This document shows, piece by piece, positions 15,005-22,491 of a DNA stretch of 26,164 nucleotides. The notes beneath the pieces were generated by a model. It saw only the letters and a program-made list of their open reading frames with translations, searched no databases and was not told the DNA's origin. The stretch lies in contig JAGBAI010000063.1 of NCBI GenBank assembly GCA_017939025.1, positions 1 through 26,164 of the forward strand, read 5' to 3'. The first letter of the stretch is position 1; each line of letters opens with the position of its first letter. The DNA is from Oscillospiraceae bacterium (lineage in GTDB: Bacteria > Bacillota_A > Clostridia > Oscillospirales > Oscillospiraceae). The position numbers were made by a program, and so were the translations under genes.

Positions 15005-15370
15005 TTATTTCAGACCGATGCACATGGGGATCAGCATCAGCAGCAGAACAATACCAACAACACCCACCGCAATACCGGGAAGCATCAGATTCCAGATCAT
15101 GATCATGCACATACCTACCCCCAGAACCAGGGAAGCAAACACGCCGTACAGGACCTTGCCGAAGGTTTTCCAGTGCATCCGGATCTTCCGCCCGGAACGA
15201 AGCCAGGCAACCGCGCCCTGAACCAGCAGCGCAATGCCGCCGATGGCAGTGCAGACCACGCCAAGATTAAAGGCATTCCACTGCGGCAGCAGGCACATAC
15301 ACATACCCAGCGCAAACAGCAGGCCGCCAATGGTGCCAACGATCAGATTGATAAAGGCAGATTTTTTCAT
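15005..15370 (-). CDS. Small four-TM membrane protein, unknown function
   Basis: A 121-residue hydrophobic protein with four predicted membrane segments (about 5-28, 34-55, 70-92 and 97-117) joined by a short basic loop (WLRSGRKIRMHWKTFGK). Both TM pairs contain a GMCM motif (LGMCMCLLP and VGMCMIMIW), suggesting an internal duplication of a two-TM unit; the second half also resembles the hydrophobic part of the 126-residue neighbour (LGLGMSCCLVW). Start 15370 is favoured by GGAG 9 bases upstream; other in-frame starts at 15376 and 15379 are too close to it. It heads the three-gene leftward unit with the epimerase. Function is not recognised. Confidence 0.7.
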   Translation of the reverse strand: MKKSAFINLIVGTIGGLLFALGMCMCLLPQWNAFNLGVVCTAIGGIALLVQGAVAWLRSGRKIRMHWKTFGKVLYGVFASLVLGVGMCMIMIWNLMLPGIAVGVVGIVLLLMLIPMCIGLK

Positions 15371-15464
15371 AACCATCACTCCGTATTTCTTTTTTCATTT
15401 GATGGCATCATTCTACCGCTGCTTTGATTCTGAAAAGTTCAAGTTATGTTTCTGAAATATTAAA

Positions 15465-15497
15465 ATGGCAGAACTGCCGGGAAAGCAGTCCTGCCAT
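15465..15497 (-). terminator. Terminator of the truncated DUF362 gene
   Basis: A 13-bp stem with one mismatch (ATGGCAGAACTGC / GCAGTCCTGCCAT) and a 7-base loop, 19 bases beyond the DUF362 stop. Read leftward it is followed by a TTTTAATATTT tract, as in intrinsic termination. The rest of 15371-15516 holds no gene. Confidence 0.8.
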
Positions 15498-15516
15498 GAA
15501 TGCTTTAATCGCAAAA

Positions 15517-16203
15517 TCACGCTTCAATCAATTCATATTCTCTTCTGCCATAGCCCAGTGCCGCTGCAGCTTCAATGGTATGTACGCCGTTACGGCTTTC
15601 GATCCGCTCAATCAGATGGGGCTTTCCGGGATCAGAGCAGGCATAGACCAGATCGATACAAGCCTGATCGATGGCAATGGGATCGGTAGAAACCAGAATA
15701 CCGATGTCAGCGATGCAGGGGTCGTCCGCAACCGCACAGCAGTCGCAGTCCGCACTCATATTTTTCATAACGTTGACATACACGATGTTACCCTTGAAGA
15801 GCTCTACTACGGAGCCTGCCGCGTCCGCCATGGACTCCAGGAAGGAATCATGGTCAGCAGTCCAGAGTTTATCCGGATCACCTGCGCCGTGGATATAAGC
15901 CTTGCCATAGGAAGACGCACAGCCGATGGACAGCTGATTCAGAGCGCCGCCATAACCGCCCATGGGATGGCCCTTGAAGTGGGACAGCACCAGCATGGAA
16001 TCATAATTGGCAATGTCCTTACCCAGATAGTTCTTCTGGATGACCTTGCCGTTGGGGATTGCAATTTCCAGATCCGGGCCTTCCGCATCCAGCAGGTATA
16101 CCAGGGTGTTTCCGTAGTAGGGCAGAAGCTTTCCCTTCTGGCTGACCTTGCTTTGCAGATGCTGGCTGGTACGGAACTGCTCCTGCCAGGGCAGTAAAAG
16201 CGG
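15517..16203 (-). pseudogene. 5'-truncated DUF362-family gene
   Basis: The readable frame gives about 228 residues of a DUF362 protein: SMLVLSHFKGHPMGGYGGAL, then SYGKAYIHGAG, a cysteine cluster SADCDCCAVADDPC and the ending ALGYGRREYELIEA. The family's N-terminal third, about 100 residues with the start codon, is absent: upstream the frame meets TAA at 16204-16206, exactly at the end of the unrelated gene ending at 16204. An internal ATG at 15996 could yield 159 residues but has no clear ribosome site. DUF362 proteins are poorly characterised and some carry iron-sulphur centres. The clean junction suggests that a rearrangement or island insertion removed the 5' part; the missing piece is not elsewhere in the window. 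Confidence 0.8.
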
Positions 16204-16443
16204 TTATTTCTCCCGGGCCTCGGCATCCGGAGCCTGCGGGGCTTCCGTGTATTTGGGGCCAATGGCAGTGGGGCGGAAGCGCATTTTGCGGATCTGACCG
16301 TCCAGGGATATTACCTTCAGCCCCTGGCTGCCAGGCTTCAGGACAGGGCATTGAATTTCGTAGTTTTTCAGACTAACATGCAGGCAAACTGCATCCTTCC
16401 GGTGCTTTTTTCTCCGGGAAAATCGGCGGCTGCGGTTTACCAT
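16204..16443 (-). CDS. Small basic hypothetical protein, last gene of the island operon
   Basis: A 79-residue protein with a very basic N-terminus (NRSRRFSRRKKHRKD at 3-17), then a beta-rich middle (VCLHVSLKNYEIQ and LKVISLDGQIRKMRF) and a Pro/Ala-rich charged tail. Its ATG overlaps the stop of the preceding gene by seven bases (ATGGTAA), implying translational coupling. The stop is immediately followed by the broken DUF362 frame, so the C-terminus may itself be affected by the junction. No family is recognised. The basic N-terminus could bind nucleic acid or membrane lipids, which is speculation. Confidence 0.5.
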   Translation of the reverse strand: MVNRSRRFSRRKKHRKDAVCLHVSLKNYEIQCPVLKPGSQGLKVISLDGQIRKMRFRPTAIGPKYTEAPQAPDAEAREK

Positions 16444-16739
16444 TCTTCGCCTACATAGTGGATGCCGCAGGGCTTGCCGTTTTCCAGATACAGGACAGTT
16501 ACTTCAGAACCTGCGCAGCTGATCCACTGATAGCAGGGAGTGTCGCTGTCGTGATACTCCCACTGCTTCATGTGGCTGCATTTGTAGTAGGCGTGAGGGG
16601 GAATGGGCACCTGGCAGCCCCATGCGTCGGGGCCGTCCTCGCGAATGGATACAGAGCGTTCTTCCAGGACAACGCTGGCATACAGGTCGTCGGCTTCTGC
16701 GCCCAGAGGCTGGAATGCTTCGTGGATTTTACGGATCAT
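16437..16739 (-). CDS. Hypothetical protein of the island operon, 100 residues
   Basis: A 100-residue soluble protein with no signal peptide. It is rich in aromatic residues and cysteine in its second half (AYYKCSHMKQWEYHDSD, CYQWISCAGSEVTVLYLENG), which suggests a compact beta-rich domain, perhaps metal-binding through its Cys and His residues. ATG 16739 is preferred to an upstream start at 16820, because AAAGGAG lies just before it and the longer frame overlaps the previous gene. It is followed by an overlapping small gene and preceded after 52 bases by a 246-residue gene. No known family is recognised. Confidence 0.6.
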   Translation of the reverse strand: MIRKIHEAFQPLGAEADDLYASVVLEERSVSIREDGPDAWGCQVPIPPHAYYKCSHMKQWEYHDSDTPCYQWISCAGSEVTVLYLENGKPCGIHYVGEEW

Positions 16740-16791
16740 GGTATGTTTCTCCTTTCTGCCGGCGGTAGCGCAGGGCTTTCCGGCCGGATGG

Positions 16792-17532
16792 CTAGTTGCG
16801 CCGCTCGCGGAATTTGGCATCCATAGCCTTCAGGGCGGCCTTCTCCGTGTCATAGACGGCCACCAGCTCCCGGGGGCCCTCCTGCCAGCTCTGACCGGCG
16901 GCGAGATGACGGATCTGGAAGCCACTGCCGTTTTCCGTGGTGTGCAACAGGAAAACTTCATCAGTGGTGGCGGTGACCATCTGACGAAGCTCTCCGGGCT
17001 TGTGGGAATACAGCTGGATCACGCAATTTGCGTTGGCTGGTTGCCGGAACGGCTCCTGACGCACACTGGTTTTGCCATGGGCTGCAATTTCCTGACATCC
17101 GCAAGAGCGGTTCAGACGGTTGGTGAGCCAGTAACGGCTCAGGGTGCTGCGCTCCCGGATACGGCGCCGTTTCAGCTGCAGGATCGCATCCCACAGCGCC
17201 GAGGTCTCCTGTATGGAAAGGCAGGCGGCGCACTGCTGGTAATAGTCCAGCCACGCCGGAGGCAGAATTCCTATCGGGCCGGAATGCTCCTTGGGCAGGG
17301 ATGCCGCAGGCTCCAGCATCTGAAAGCGGAGTACGGAATAGGGTTCGGTCCCGGACAGGGTGATACAAAAATAGTCGCTGCTGAAATGATACCGGCAGGT
17401 ATAGAAAAATTGGATCGCGGTGCAGTCCTTTCTCATCTGAATGCCGGGAAGGGTAGGGAAAAAGCCCTCCGGGATCAAGGCTTTGACCGCGGGATGTGTC
17501 AGGCTAAGTTGATAAAGTTCGTTACCAGTCAT
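16792..17532 (-). CDS. Hypothetical protein of the island operon, 246 residues
   Basis: A 246-residue protein without signal peptide or membrane segment. The N-terminal half contains beta-strand-like stretches (CTAIQFFYTCRYHFSS, YFCITLSGTEPYSVLRFQML); the middle is basic (LKRRRIRERSTLSRYWLTNRLN) and has a CGC pair; the C-terminal half (CVIQLYSHKPGELRQMV, EVFLLHTTENG) is again beta-rich, ending in a helix (TEKAALKAMDAKFRERR). GGAGG is 5 bases before the ATG, which lies inside the end of the upstream gene (11-base overlap), so the two are coupled. No family is recognised. The layout suggests two related beta domains around a basic linker. Confidence 0.65.
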   Translation of the reverse strand: MTGNELYQLSLTHPAVKALIPEGFFPTLPGIQMRKDCTAIQFFYTCRYHFSSDYFCITLSGTEPYSVLRFQMLEPAASLPKEHSGPIGILPPAWLDYYQQCAACLSIQETSALWDAILQLKRRRIRERSTLSRYWLTNRLNRSCGCQEIAAHGKTSVRQEPFRQPANANCVIQLYSHKPGELRQMVTATTDEVFLLHTTENGSGFQIRHLAAGQSWQEGPRELVAVYDTEKAALKAMDAKFRERRN

Positions 17533-19021
17533 AAGTTTCCTCCAGATAATGTTCGTAGGCTAAAAAATCGTGCAGAAATTCGTGGGTTTCGGGCAGACGC
17601 TTGGGAGGGCGGCAGGTCTGCCACCAGTGATGGGTATGGAACAGGTCTTCTTTGGAGGGCTTGCCCTTGCGGATCAGATCTGTACAGCGCTCCAGATAGT
17701 CCCGGCTCAGCAGATACAGGGGCGGTACGTAGTCCTCGGTCCAGATTCCGGTCCGGCACAGCTGAACGGCAGGCATCAGCGCCTGGATATCCAGGGGTAG
17801 GCCGGAGGAGAGGTCGAAGACAGCATAGTAGCCGGCAACATCCATCTCCTCGCAATAGTACCAGAAGTGGGCTGTCCAGCCCTCCTGGGCAGAATAGTGC
17901 AGCTTTGGTGCCGTGGGTTCCCAGCCCGGCAGAATCACAGTCTTTACAAAAGGACTGTTTCTGCCCAGACTGTACAGAGCCCAGCTGTTGAAGCTGTCGT
18001 CCAGAGAAAGAGGCTCCTGCAATTTCCAGCAGTTTTCTTCCGAAAGCTCCGGTGTTTTCAGGCCGATGGTGGGTGGGGGATCCCGGAATGCCTGCATCAG
18101 CTTTCCCTTGCCGGCAGGAAGCGTGACTTTCTCGGGCCACTCCATAGTAAAATCAAAGCAGTGAACCCCCAGATAGGCGATGGTATCGGGGAAATGAATC
18201 TGGCGCCAGAGAATTTTTGCGTCTGCCTCGTCAATGACACCAATGGTGCCATCACGGATCGTCAGAACGTCTGATGCAGGTGCCCCCACGGTTCCGCAGT
18301 AGTAATTGTGGAAATAGACCGGGCCATCCTTCTGTTGGAAGAACCAGTAAGACTTCTGAATGTCATGGGGCGGGTAGAGAAGCTCCCCGGAGGCAGGAAG
18401 CTGGATCTGCGCCAGCTCGGGAAGACCCCAGGGAGCATCCACCAAACGAATACCCTCCTTCAGCACCAGGGTGTGCAGATGCTGGGTTTCCGTCTGCGGC
18501 TCCAGCAGCACCTGATCCACAGGCTTGCCGCCATACTCCGCCGGGATCACAAGCATTTCGCAGTAGCAACGGGTACCGGTAACCGTCAGCTTGCCGTTGT
18601 TCTCACGGTAACGCAGCAGGCTGAGGGGTGTGGGGGTGAGGGAATCGGTGATGTCCGGCAGGGTATCCGTCAGATAATAGCTGTGCCAGAAAAAGTCAAA
18701 GTGCTGCAGTGTCAGAACCTCCAGCACAGCGCTGCCGTCTGCCGGGAACTGATTCCAGTCCAGAGTGATACCCTCACCATTGAGCCAGAGACCGCCGGTG
18801 GCTTCGCAGCGGTAAAACTGATCCTGGGTAAGGGTGATCTGCTTGTGTTCATAGGGCTCGCCCACATACACAGGGATCAGGACTGGGTCAAATGCCTTGC
18901 CCTCCTCCATGGAAATGCCCGGAATGTTGAGAAACTCGGCGTACTTCTGCAGGACTTCCAGTAGCTCCGGTGTGGTATAGCGCTGATCACCAAAATAGAA
19001 ATGTACAAATGTGTCCATCAT
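17522..19021 (-). CDS. BspA-like leucine-rich-repeat-related protein
   Basis: A 499-residue protein without signal peptide. The middle contains degenerate LRR_5/BspA-type units: CEMLVIPAEYGGKPVDQVLL, then LHTLVLKEGIRLVDAPWGLPELAQIQLPASG, and later IHFPDTIAYLGVHCFDF with EKVTLPAGKG. These match the 'VVIPxxYxGxPV ... LxxVxLPxG' rhythm of such repeats. N- and C-terminal parts are aromatic-rich and unrecognised. ATG 19021 is chosen because AAGGAGG lies 6 bases upstream; the frame runs open further to 19192, but that part overlaps the previous gene and a separate small frame. The 246-residue gene follows with an 11-base overlap. Without a signal peptide it is probably intracellular, unlike classical BspA surface proteins, and may act as a sensor or scaffold. 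Confidence 0.62.
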   Translation of the reverse strand: MMDTFVHFYFGDQRYTTPELLEVLQKYAEFLNIPGISMEEGKAFDPVLIPVYVGEPYEHKQITLTQDQFYRCEATGGLWLNGEGITLDWNQFPADGSAVLEVLTLQHFDFFWHSYYLTDTLPDITDSLTPTPLSLLRYRENNGKLTVTGTRCYCEMLVIPAEYGGKPVDQVLLEPQTETQHLHTLVLKEGIRLVDAPWGLPELAQIQLPASGELLYPPHDIQKSYWFFQQKDGPVYFHNYYCGTVGAPASDVLTIRDGTIGVIDEADAKILWRQIHFPDTIAYLGVHCFDFTMEWPEKVTLPAGKGKLMQAFRDPPPTIGLKTPELSEENCWKLQEPLSLDDSFNSWALYSLGRNSPFVKTVILPGWEPTAPKLHYSAQEGWTAHFWYYCEEMDVAGYYAVFDLSSGLPLDIQALMPAVQLCRTGIWTEDYVPPLYLLSRDYLERCTDLIRKGKPSKEDLFHTHHWWQTCRPPKRLPETHEFLHDFLAYEHYLEETYDW

Positions 19022-19077
19022 GGTTTTCCTCCTTAAATGATATGGGGCATCGGGGAGAATGGAGGGCTGGCTGTGGT

Positions 19078-19146
19078 TCACAGCGCGTCCTCCCGGAAAA
19101 GTGCATGGCCGGCGGCGCAGTTTGCATTTTGGGTATGAAAATTCAT
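19078..19146 (-). CDS. 22-residue small open frame with strong ribosome site
   Basis: An ATG at 19146 stands 5 bases after a perfect AGGAGG and opens a 22-codon frame (MNFHTQNANC ... ALFREDAL) that ends at TGA 19078-19080. It lies between the secreted-protein gene and the BspA-like gene. Its residues align without gaps with the N-terminus of the acyltransferase gene at 20517: M1, N2, H4, T5, L16, F17 and R18 are identical. It may be the relic of a second acyltransferase copy, or a leader peptide that sets translation of the next gene. Confidence 0.35.
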   Translation of the reverse strand: MNFHTQNANCAAGHALFREDAL

Positions 19147-19167
19147 AGTGTCCTCCTATTTGCTGCA

Positions 19168-19644
19168 TCAGTTCTTTTTCGGAGGATAACACCAGGTACA
19201 GTTATCGCCGGGACAGGGGGCTGTGTCCATGTCTGCGAAACAGGTCAGATGCACACCGTCCTGGAGCATTTCCGGCATCTTCAGGGTTGGATAGGGATAG
19301 ACGATGAGATCATAGGAGAAATTGATCATGGGCGGCAGCCGGAACGCGTCCTCAGCTTCCGGGCTCATAATGTAGGTACCGAGTTCATTGCCCTCCTGGT
19401 CGATCACCTGGAGCATCATAAAATTCACACGCGTTACATGGCGATTGGGATTTTCGTTGCAGAAAGCGCCCTCTACGACGATCACTCTGCGGTCCTTATC
19501 CCAGCGGACATGGGCGGGATAATAGTCGATCTTCTCTGCCGCGGCAGCATTTGCGGCGGCATGGGTCTGATAAAGAAGCATCAGAAAGCCGCCTGTGGCA
19601 AGGACTGCGGCAAAGATCAGGGTGATCAGCAGTTTCTTTTTCAT
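19168..19644 (-). CDS. Secreted or membrane-anchored hypothetical protein
   Basis: From ATG 19644 this gives 158 residues with its own ribosome site AAAAGGAG 8 bases upstream. MKKKLLITLIFAAVLATGGFLML is a classical signal peptide or single membrane anchor, followed by a poly-Ala junction and an extracytoplasmic beta-rich domain (VRWDKDRRVIVVEGAFCNENPNR, VNFMMLQVIDQEGNELGTY). The C-terminal CPGDNCTWCYPP contains three cysteines and looks disulphide- or metal-binding. No family is recognised. The same codons are also the in-frame 3' part of the upstream acyltransferase frame, with no intervening stop codon, so the protein could be made alone, as a fusion, or both. Confidence 0.65.
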   Translation of the reverse strand: MKKKLLITLIFAAVLATGGFLMLLYQTHAAANAAAAEKIDYYPAHVRWDKDRRVIVVEGAFCNENPNRHVTRVNFMMLQVIDQEGNELGTYIMSPEAEDAFRLPPMINFSYDLIVYPYPTLKMPEMLQDGVHLTCFADMDTAPCPGDNCTWCYPPKKN

Positions 19645-20517
19645 AGAAATTCTCCTTTTTATTAAAATAGTCCTGTTTGTGTTCTGCAGGGTTTCGGAAT
19701 TCAGACGGCCCAGGGTTCGGCAGATCCTGCCGCCTTTCAGAAGATGCTGCTTCACCTTCTTCTGCAGGGAGGTCTCCTCCGGCAGGGAGGAAACCTTTTC
19801 AAAAAAATCTCCCGGCCGGGTGATGAAATCTTCCGGAAGGGTCTTGAACAGATACACCAGATGATCCCCGGCGGGCGCGGACTGCAGCCAGGTAAACCGC
19901 TCCTGGAACCGGGCGATGTTGGAATCCAGCGGCAGCATTGGCTTCAGCTGAGGGTCCAGCAGCCAGGAATCGCAGGTGTAGGGCCAGTCGCAGCACTCCG
20001 GGAAGAATTTTGCGAAGAACTTCCGGGCCTTTTTCAGGGATTTGTCTACACTGCCGGGGGACAGGTCTGCATCGGTGGGAATATGGATGGTAATGTCTCC
20101 CTCCCGGCGCTCGTATTCCAGGGTGCCGATACGGAACAGATGTCCGCCTGCCGGACGGTTTGCCCATTGGTATTGGCCAAAGTCGTTGCCGCCGGTAAGT
20201 TCCCGGCCTTCCTTCAGATGACGGGAATAGCATTTCATGGTGTCAAAGTAGATCTTCTCCTGGATGCCCTTTTCTGCGTAGAAGTCCCAGGTCATAACAG
20301 ACACCTGCAGCATCCAGGCAAGAGCCAGTTGGGAAGAGATGGGGTTTCCGGGCAGGAACAGAACCTCCGGAGTGCGTTCCAGGGCTTCTTCATAGTTTAA
20401 AATGCTGCGGTAGTATGCCTCGATGTCCTCGTACCGGAAGCGCTTGGATAGCTCTTCCAGAGTGCGGAACAATTCGCCGTTTATGCCGATGCAGCTGCAA
20501 AGGGTATGTAGATTCAT
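19168..20517 (-). CDS. GNAT_C-like acyltransferase-domain protein, in frame with the secreted protein
   Basis: A 449-codon frame whose first 291 codons encode a protein resembling the GNAT_C/NAT_N acyltransferase-domain family of Firmicutes: helical LFRTLEELSKRFRYEDIEAYY, then ITIHIPTDADLSPGSVDKSLKKA at about 140-162, CDSWLLDPQLKPMLP near 182-196 and NIARFQERF. These proteins are about 280-290 residues and normally stop after the LLKGGRI segment, near residue 272; here no stop occurs and the frame passes through NSETLQNTNRTILIKRRIS into the signal peptide of the next gene. GGAGG lies 7 bases before the ATG. It heads the leftward island operon and is divergent from the kinase operon. Loss of the stop codon by a small mutation seems more likely than a purposeful fusion. 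Confidence 0.65.
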   Translation of the reverse strand: MNLHTLCSCIGINGELFRTLEELSKRFRYEDIEAYYRSILNYEEALERTPEVLFLPGNPISSQLALAWMLQVSVMTWDFYAEKGIQEKIYFDTMKCYSRHLKEGRELTGGNDFGQYQWANRPAGGHLFRIGTLEYERREGDITIHIPTDADLSPGSVDKSLKKARKFFAKFFPECCDWPYTCDSWLLDPQLKPMLPLDSNIARFQERFTWLQSAPAGDHLVYLFKTLPEDFITRPGDFFEKVSSLPEETSLQKKVKQHLLKGGRICRTLGRLNSETLQNTNRTILIKRRISMKKKLLITLIFAAVLATGGFLMLLYQTHAAANAAAAEKIDYYPAHVRWDKDRRVIVVEGAFCNENPNRHVTRVNFMMLQVIDQEGNELGTYIMSPEAEDAFRLPPMINFSYDLIVYPYPTLKMPEMLQDGVHLTCFADMDTAPCPGDNCTWCYPPKKN

Positions 20518-20706
20518 AATCCTGCCTCCTTACATTTTATCTTCTGCCAGACCGGATTTGCGTATAGTGTCAGAATTCCTGCTTGTATGATACGTGAAGG
20601 CCCGCAGCAGTCATTTCAAAACCCGGTTTTTTTCGGCATCTTCTTCCATTTTTTTTAGAATCATGATACGATAATGAAAATCAGCTTTGGAAAGGGGTGC
20701 CGAATC

Positions 20707-22461
20707 ATGGACGAAGCCATTCAGAACTACGGCGCAGAGACGCTGGAAATACGCAATCGGGTAAGAGCCTTTATTCCTGATCTGGAGCAGTCCGAACAAA
20801 ACAGAGAAGCCGCTCAGGACGAAGTGGATCAGAAGATAGAAGCTGCCATGGAAGATACCGATCCAAAGGCGTTGGCTGATTTTCTGAAGAACTATATCGA
20901 TCACTATCCGACACTGGGACAGGCGCTCTATCAGTTTCTTTACCGGCAGAATAGCGAACTGAACAACACCTACACGGACTACACATTGACCAAACGCAAA
21001 GACGGGAAGAAAAGTCAGATAGGCAGTTACCGGCTCTTCTACAAAGAAAAGATCCTGGCAGAACTGGATGCTCTGCAACAGGAGGCCGATGGCTCTGCCG
21101 ACCCGGAACTGGAGTTCTGCCTGAGAAACTGGGAGGAATACCGAAAGAAAAAGGGCTGTCAGCTGGGAAACGATGCGCACCGTGTGCGCAATCTCCTGTT
21201 CTGTCTGGCCTTTGCTCTGAAAATGGATACGATGACGGTTTCCCAGATCCTGCAAAAGAACCTGCTGATGCAGTCCTTTAACCCCAAAAATCCCCGGGAA
21301 GCAATTTACTACTATTGTCTGGAGAAGAAGATTTCCTATCAGAAAATGCGTGAGGAGTATCTGAAGGTTTACAACAGCGAAGCATTTGACGCTGCCATGA
21401 GTAAAGAATATGTAAATAAAAGCACCAGTGAGCTGGACGAAGAACTGTACCAGCTGACCCAGCTGGAAAATGGAGACTTTCTGGCCTATCTCCGGCATCT
21501 GAAATGGTTGGAAAAGAATGCCGCAAAACGGAATCTGCAGCGGACAACACTCATGAATATCTTCAGAGACCATTTCTGGAACTTTCCCCATAAGCTGTAT
21601 ACAGCGCCGGAACCGATCACCTCGGAATATCTGACAAAGGAGGAGCTGTGGGGCGACCTGTGGCCTATGATCCACACAGAGGTCGGTGACCCTGCCCAAT
21701 ATACGGAGTTCACTCAGATCTATCAGGTCATCTGTCTGGAAAAGGAAGCCCGGGAAAAGGAACGGCAGGAGAAAAAGCGGTTGAAAAGGGAACAGCAGAA
21801 GAAGGCGCAGTGGGAAAAGGAATTGCAGGAGAAGGGCCCACTGACTGAGGAAGAACTTGCAAAAGAACACCAGAAGAGAGCGGCAGAAGAAAAACAGAAA
21901 GCAGAAAAGAAAGCGAAAAGTCAGGCCAAAAGGGAAGAAAAGAGGAATGATCCGGAAGCCCAGGAAAAAAAGGAAAATGAAATTTCAGAAGAGACATACT
22001 TCCGGCGGATCCTCACGTCCATTCTGAACAAAAGCCGCATAAACTACTACAGAGCGGCCAATCAGCAGGAACTGCTTCCTCCGGACACACTGGCACAGAT
22101 TTTCAGCGGGCTGGACTTCACAGAATCTATCATTATCAGCCGAACAGCAGGCGCAACACCCCCGGAGCGCAACGAACTGATTGCCGCCCTGTTTATCAGC
22201 TACTTAAATGATGACCTGTCCAATCCAAAGACATATTTTAAAGAAACCTGGAAGGAAAAGAATCCCAGAAAGCGGACGCTGGAACACCTGGCGCAGATGG
22301 TAACCTCAGACCTGGCTGAGTGGGGTATGATGGGATTCTATGAACGGAATCCCTTCGAGCTGTTCCTGGCGCTTTGCTTCCGCTATGAAGATCCCTTTGC
22401 CTACTTTATGGCAAGCTGGGAGTCTGCCCGGATGGAGAAGGCCCGGCAGAACGCAAAATAA
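20707..22461 (+). CDS. Helical protein with charged coiled coil, kinase operon partner
   Basis: A 584-residue protein of no family I can name. The N-terminal 330 residues are mostly helical; FNPKNPREAIYYYCLEKK near residues 196-213 resembles a helical-repeat motif seen in other clostridial proteins. Residues about 345-428 are an extremely charged Lys/Glu/Gln coiled coil (KEAREKERQEKKRLKREQQK and following), and the last 155 residues are again helical (IAALFISYLNDDLSNP, NPFELFLALCFRYEDPF). ATG 20707 is preferred to 20674, because GGAAAGGGG lies upstream of it and none precedes 20674. It precedes the kinase-NB-ARC gene by 30 bases in the same direction. A scaffold or substrate of the kinase, or an effector controlled by it, is the natural guess. 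Confidence 0.65.
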   Translation: MDEAIQNYGAETLEIRNRVRAFIPDLEQSEQNREAAQDEVDQKIEAAMEDTDPKALADFLKNYIDHYPTLGQALYQFLYRQNSELNNTYTDYTLTKRKDGKKSQIGSYRLFYKEKILAELDALQQEADGSADPELEFCLRNWEEYRKKKGCQLGNDAHRVRNLLFCLAFALKMDTMTVSQILQKNLLMQSFNPKNPREAIYYYCLEKKISYQKMREEYLKVYNSEAFDAAMSKEYVNKSTSELDEELYQLTQLENGDFLAYLRHLKWLEKNAAKRNLQRTTLMNIFRDHFWNFPHKLYTAPEPITSEYLTKEELWGDLWPMIHTEVGDPAQYTEFTQIYQVICLEKEAREKERQEKKRLKREQQKKAQWEKELQEKGPLTEEELAKEHQKRAAEEKQKAEKKAKSQAKREEKRNDPEAQEKKENEISEETYFRRILTSILNKSRINYYRAANQQELLPPDTLAQIFSGLDFTESIIISRTAGATPPERNELIAALFISYLNDDLSNPKTYFKETWKEKNPRKRTLEHLAQMVTSDLAEWGMMGFYERNPFELFLALCFRYEDPFAYFMASWESARMEKARQNAK

Positions 22462-22491
22462 AAGCCGCAGACCCGAAAGAGGATGTAAGCA

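Noticed and set aside
20574..20676. Repeated TGATACG words and a GATAAT box as the kinase-operon promoter
   Set aside because: No acceptable -35 box at 16-18 bases; the match is too weak to annotate, and no clear promoter was found in 20518-20706 on either strand.
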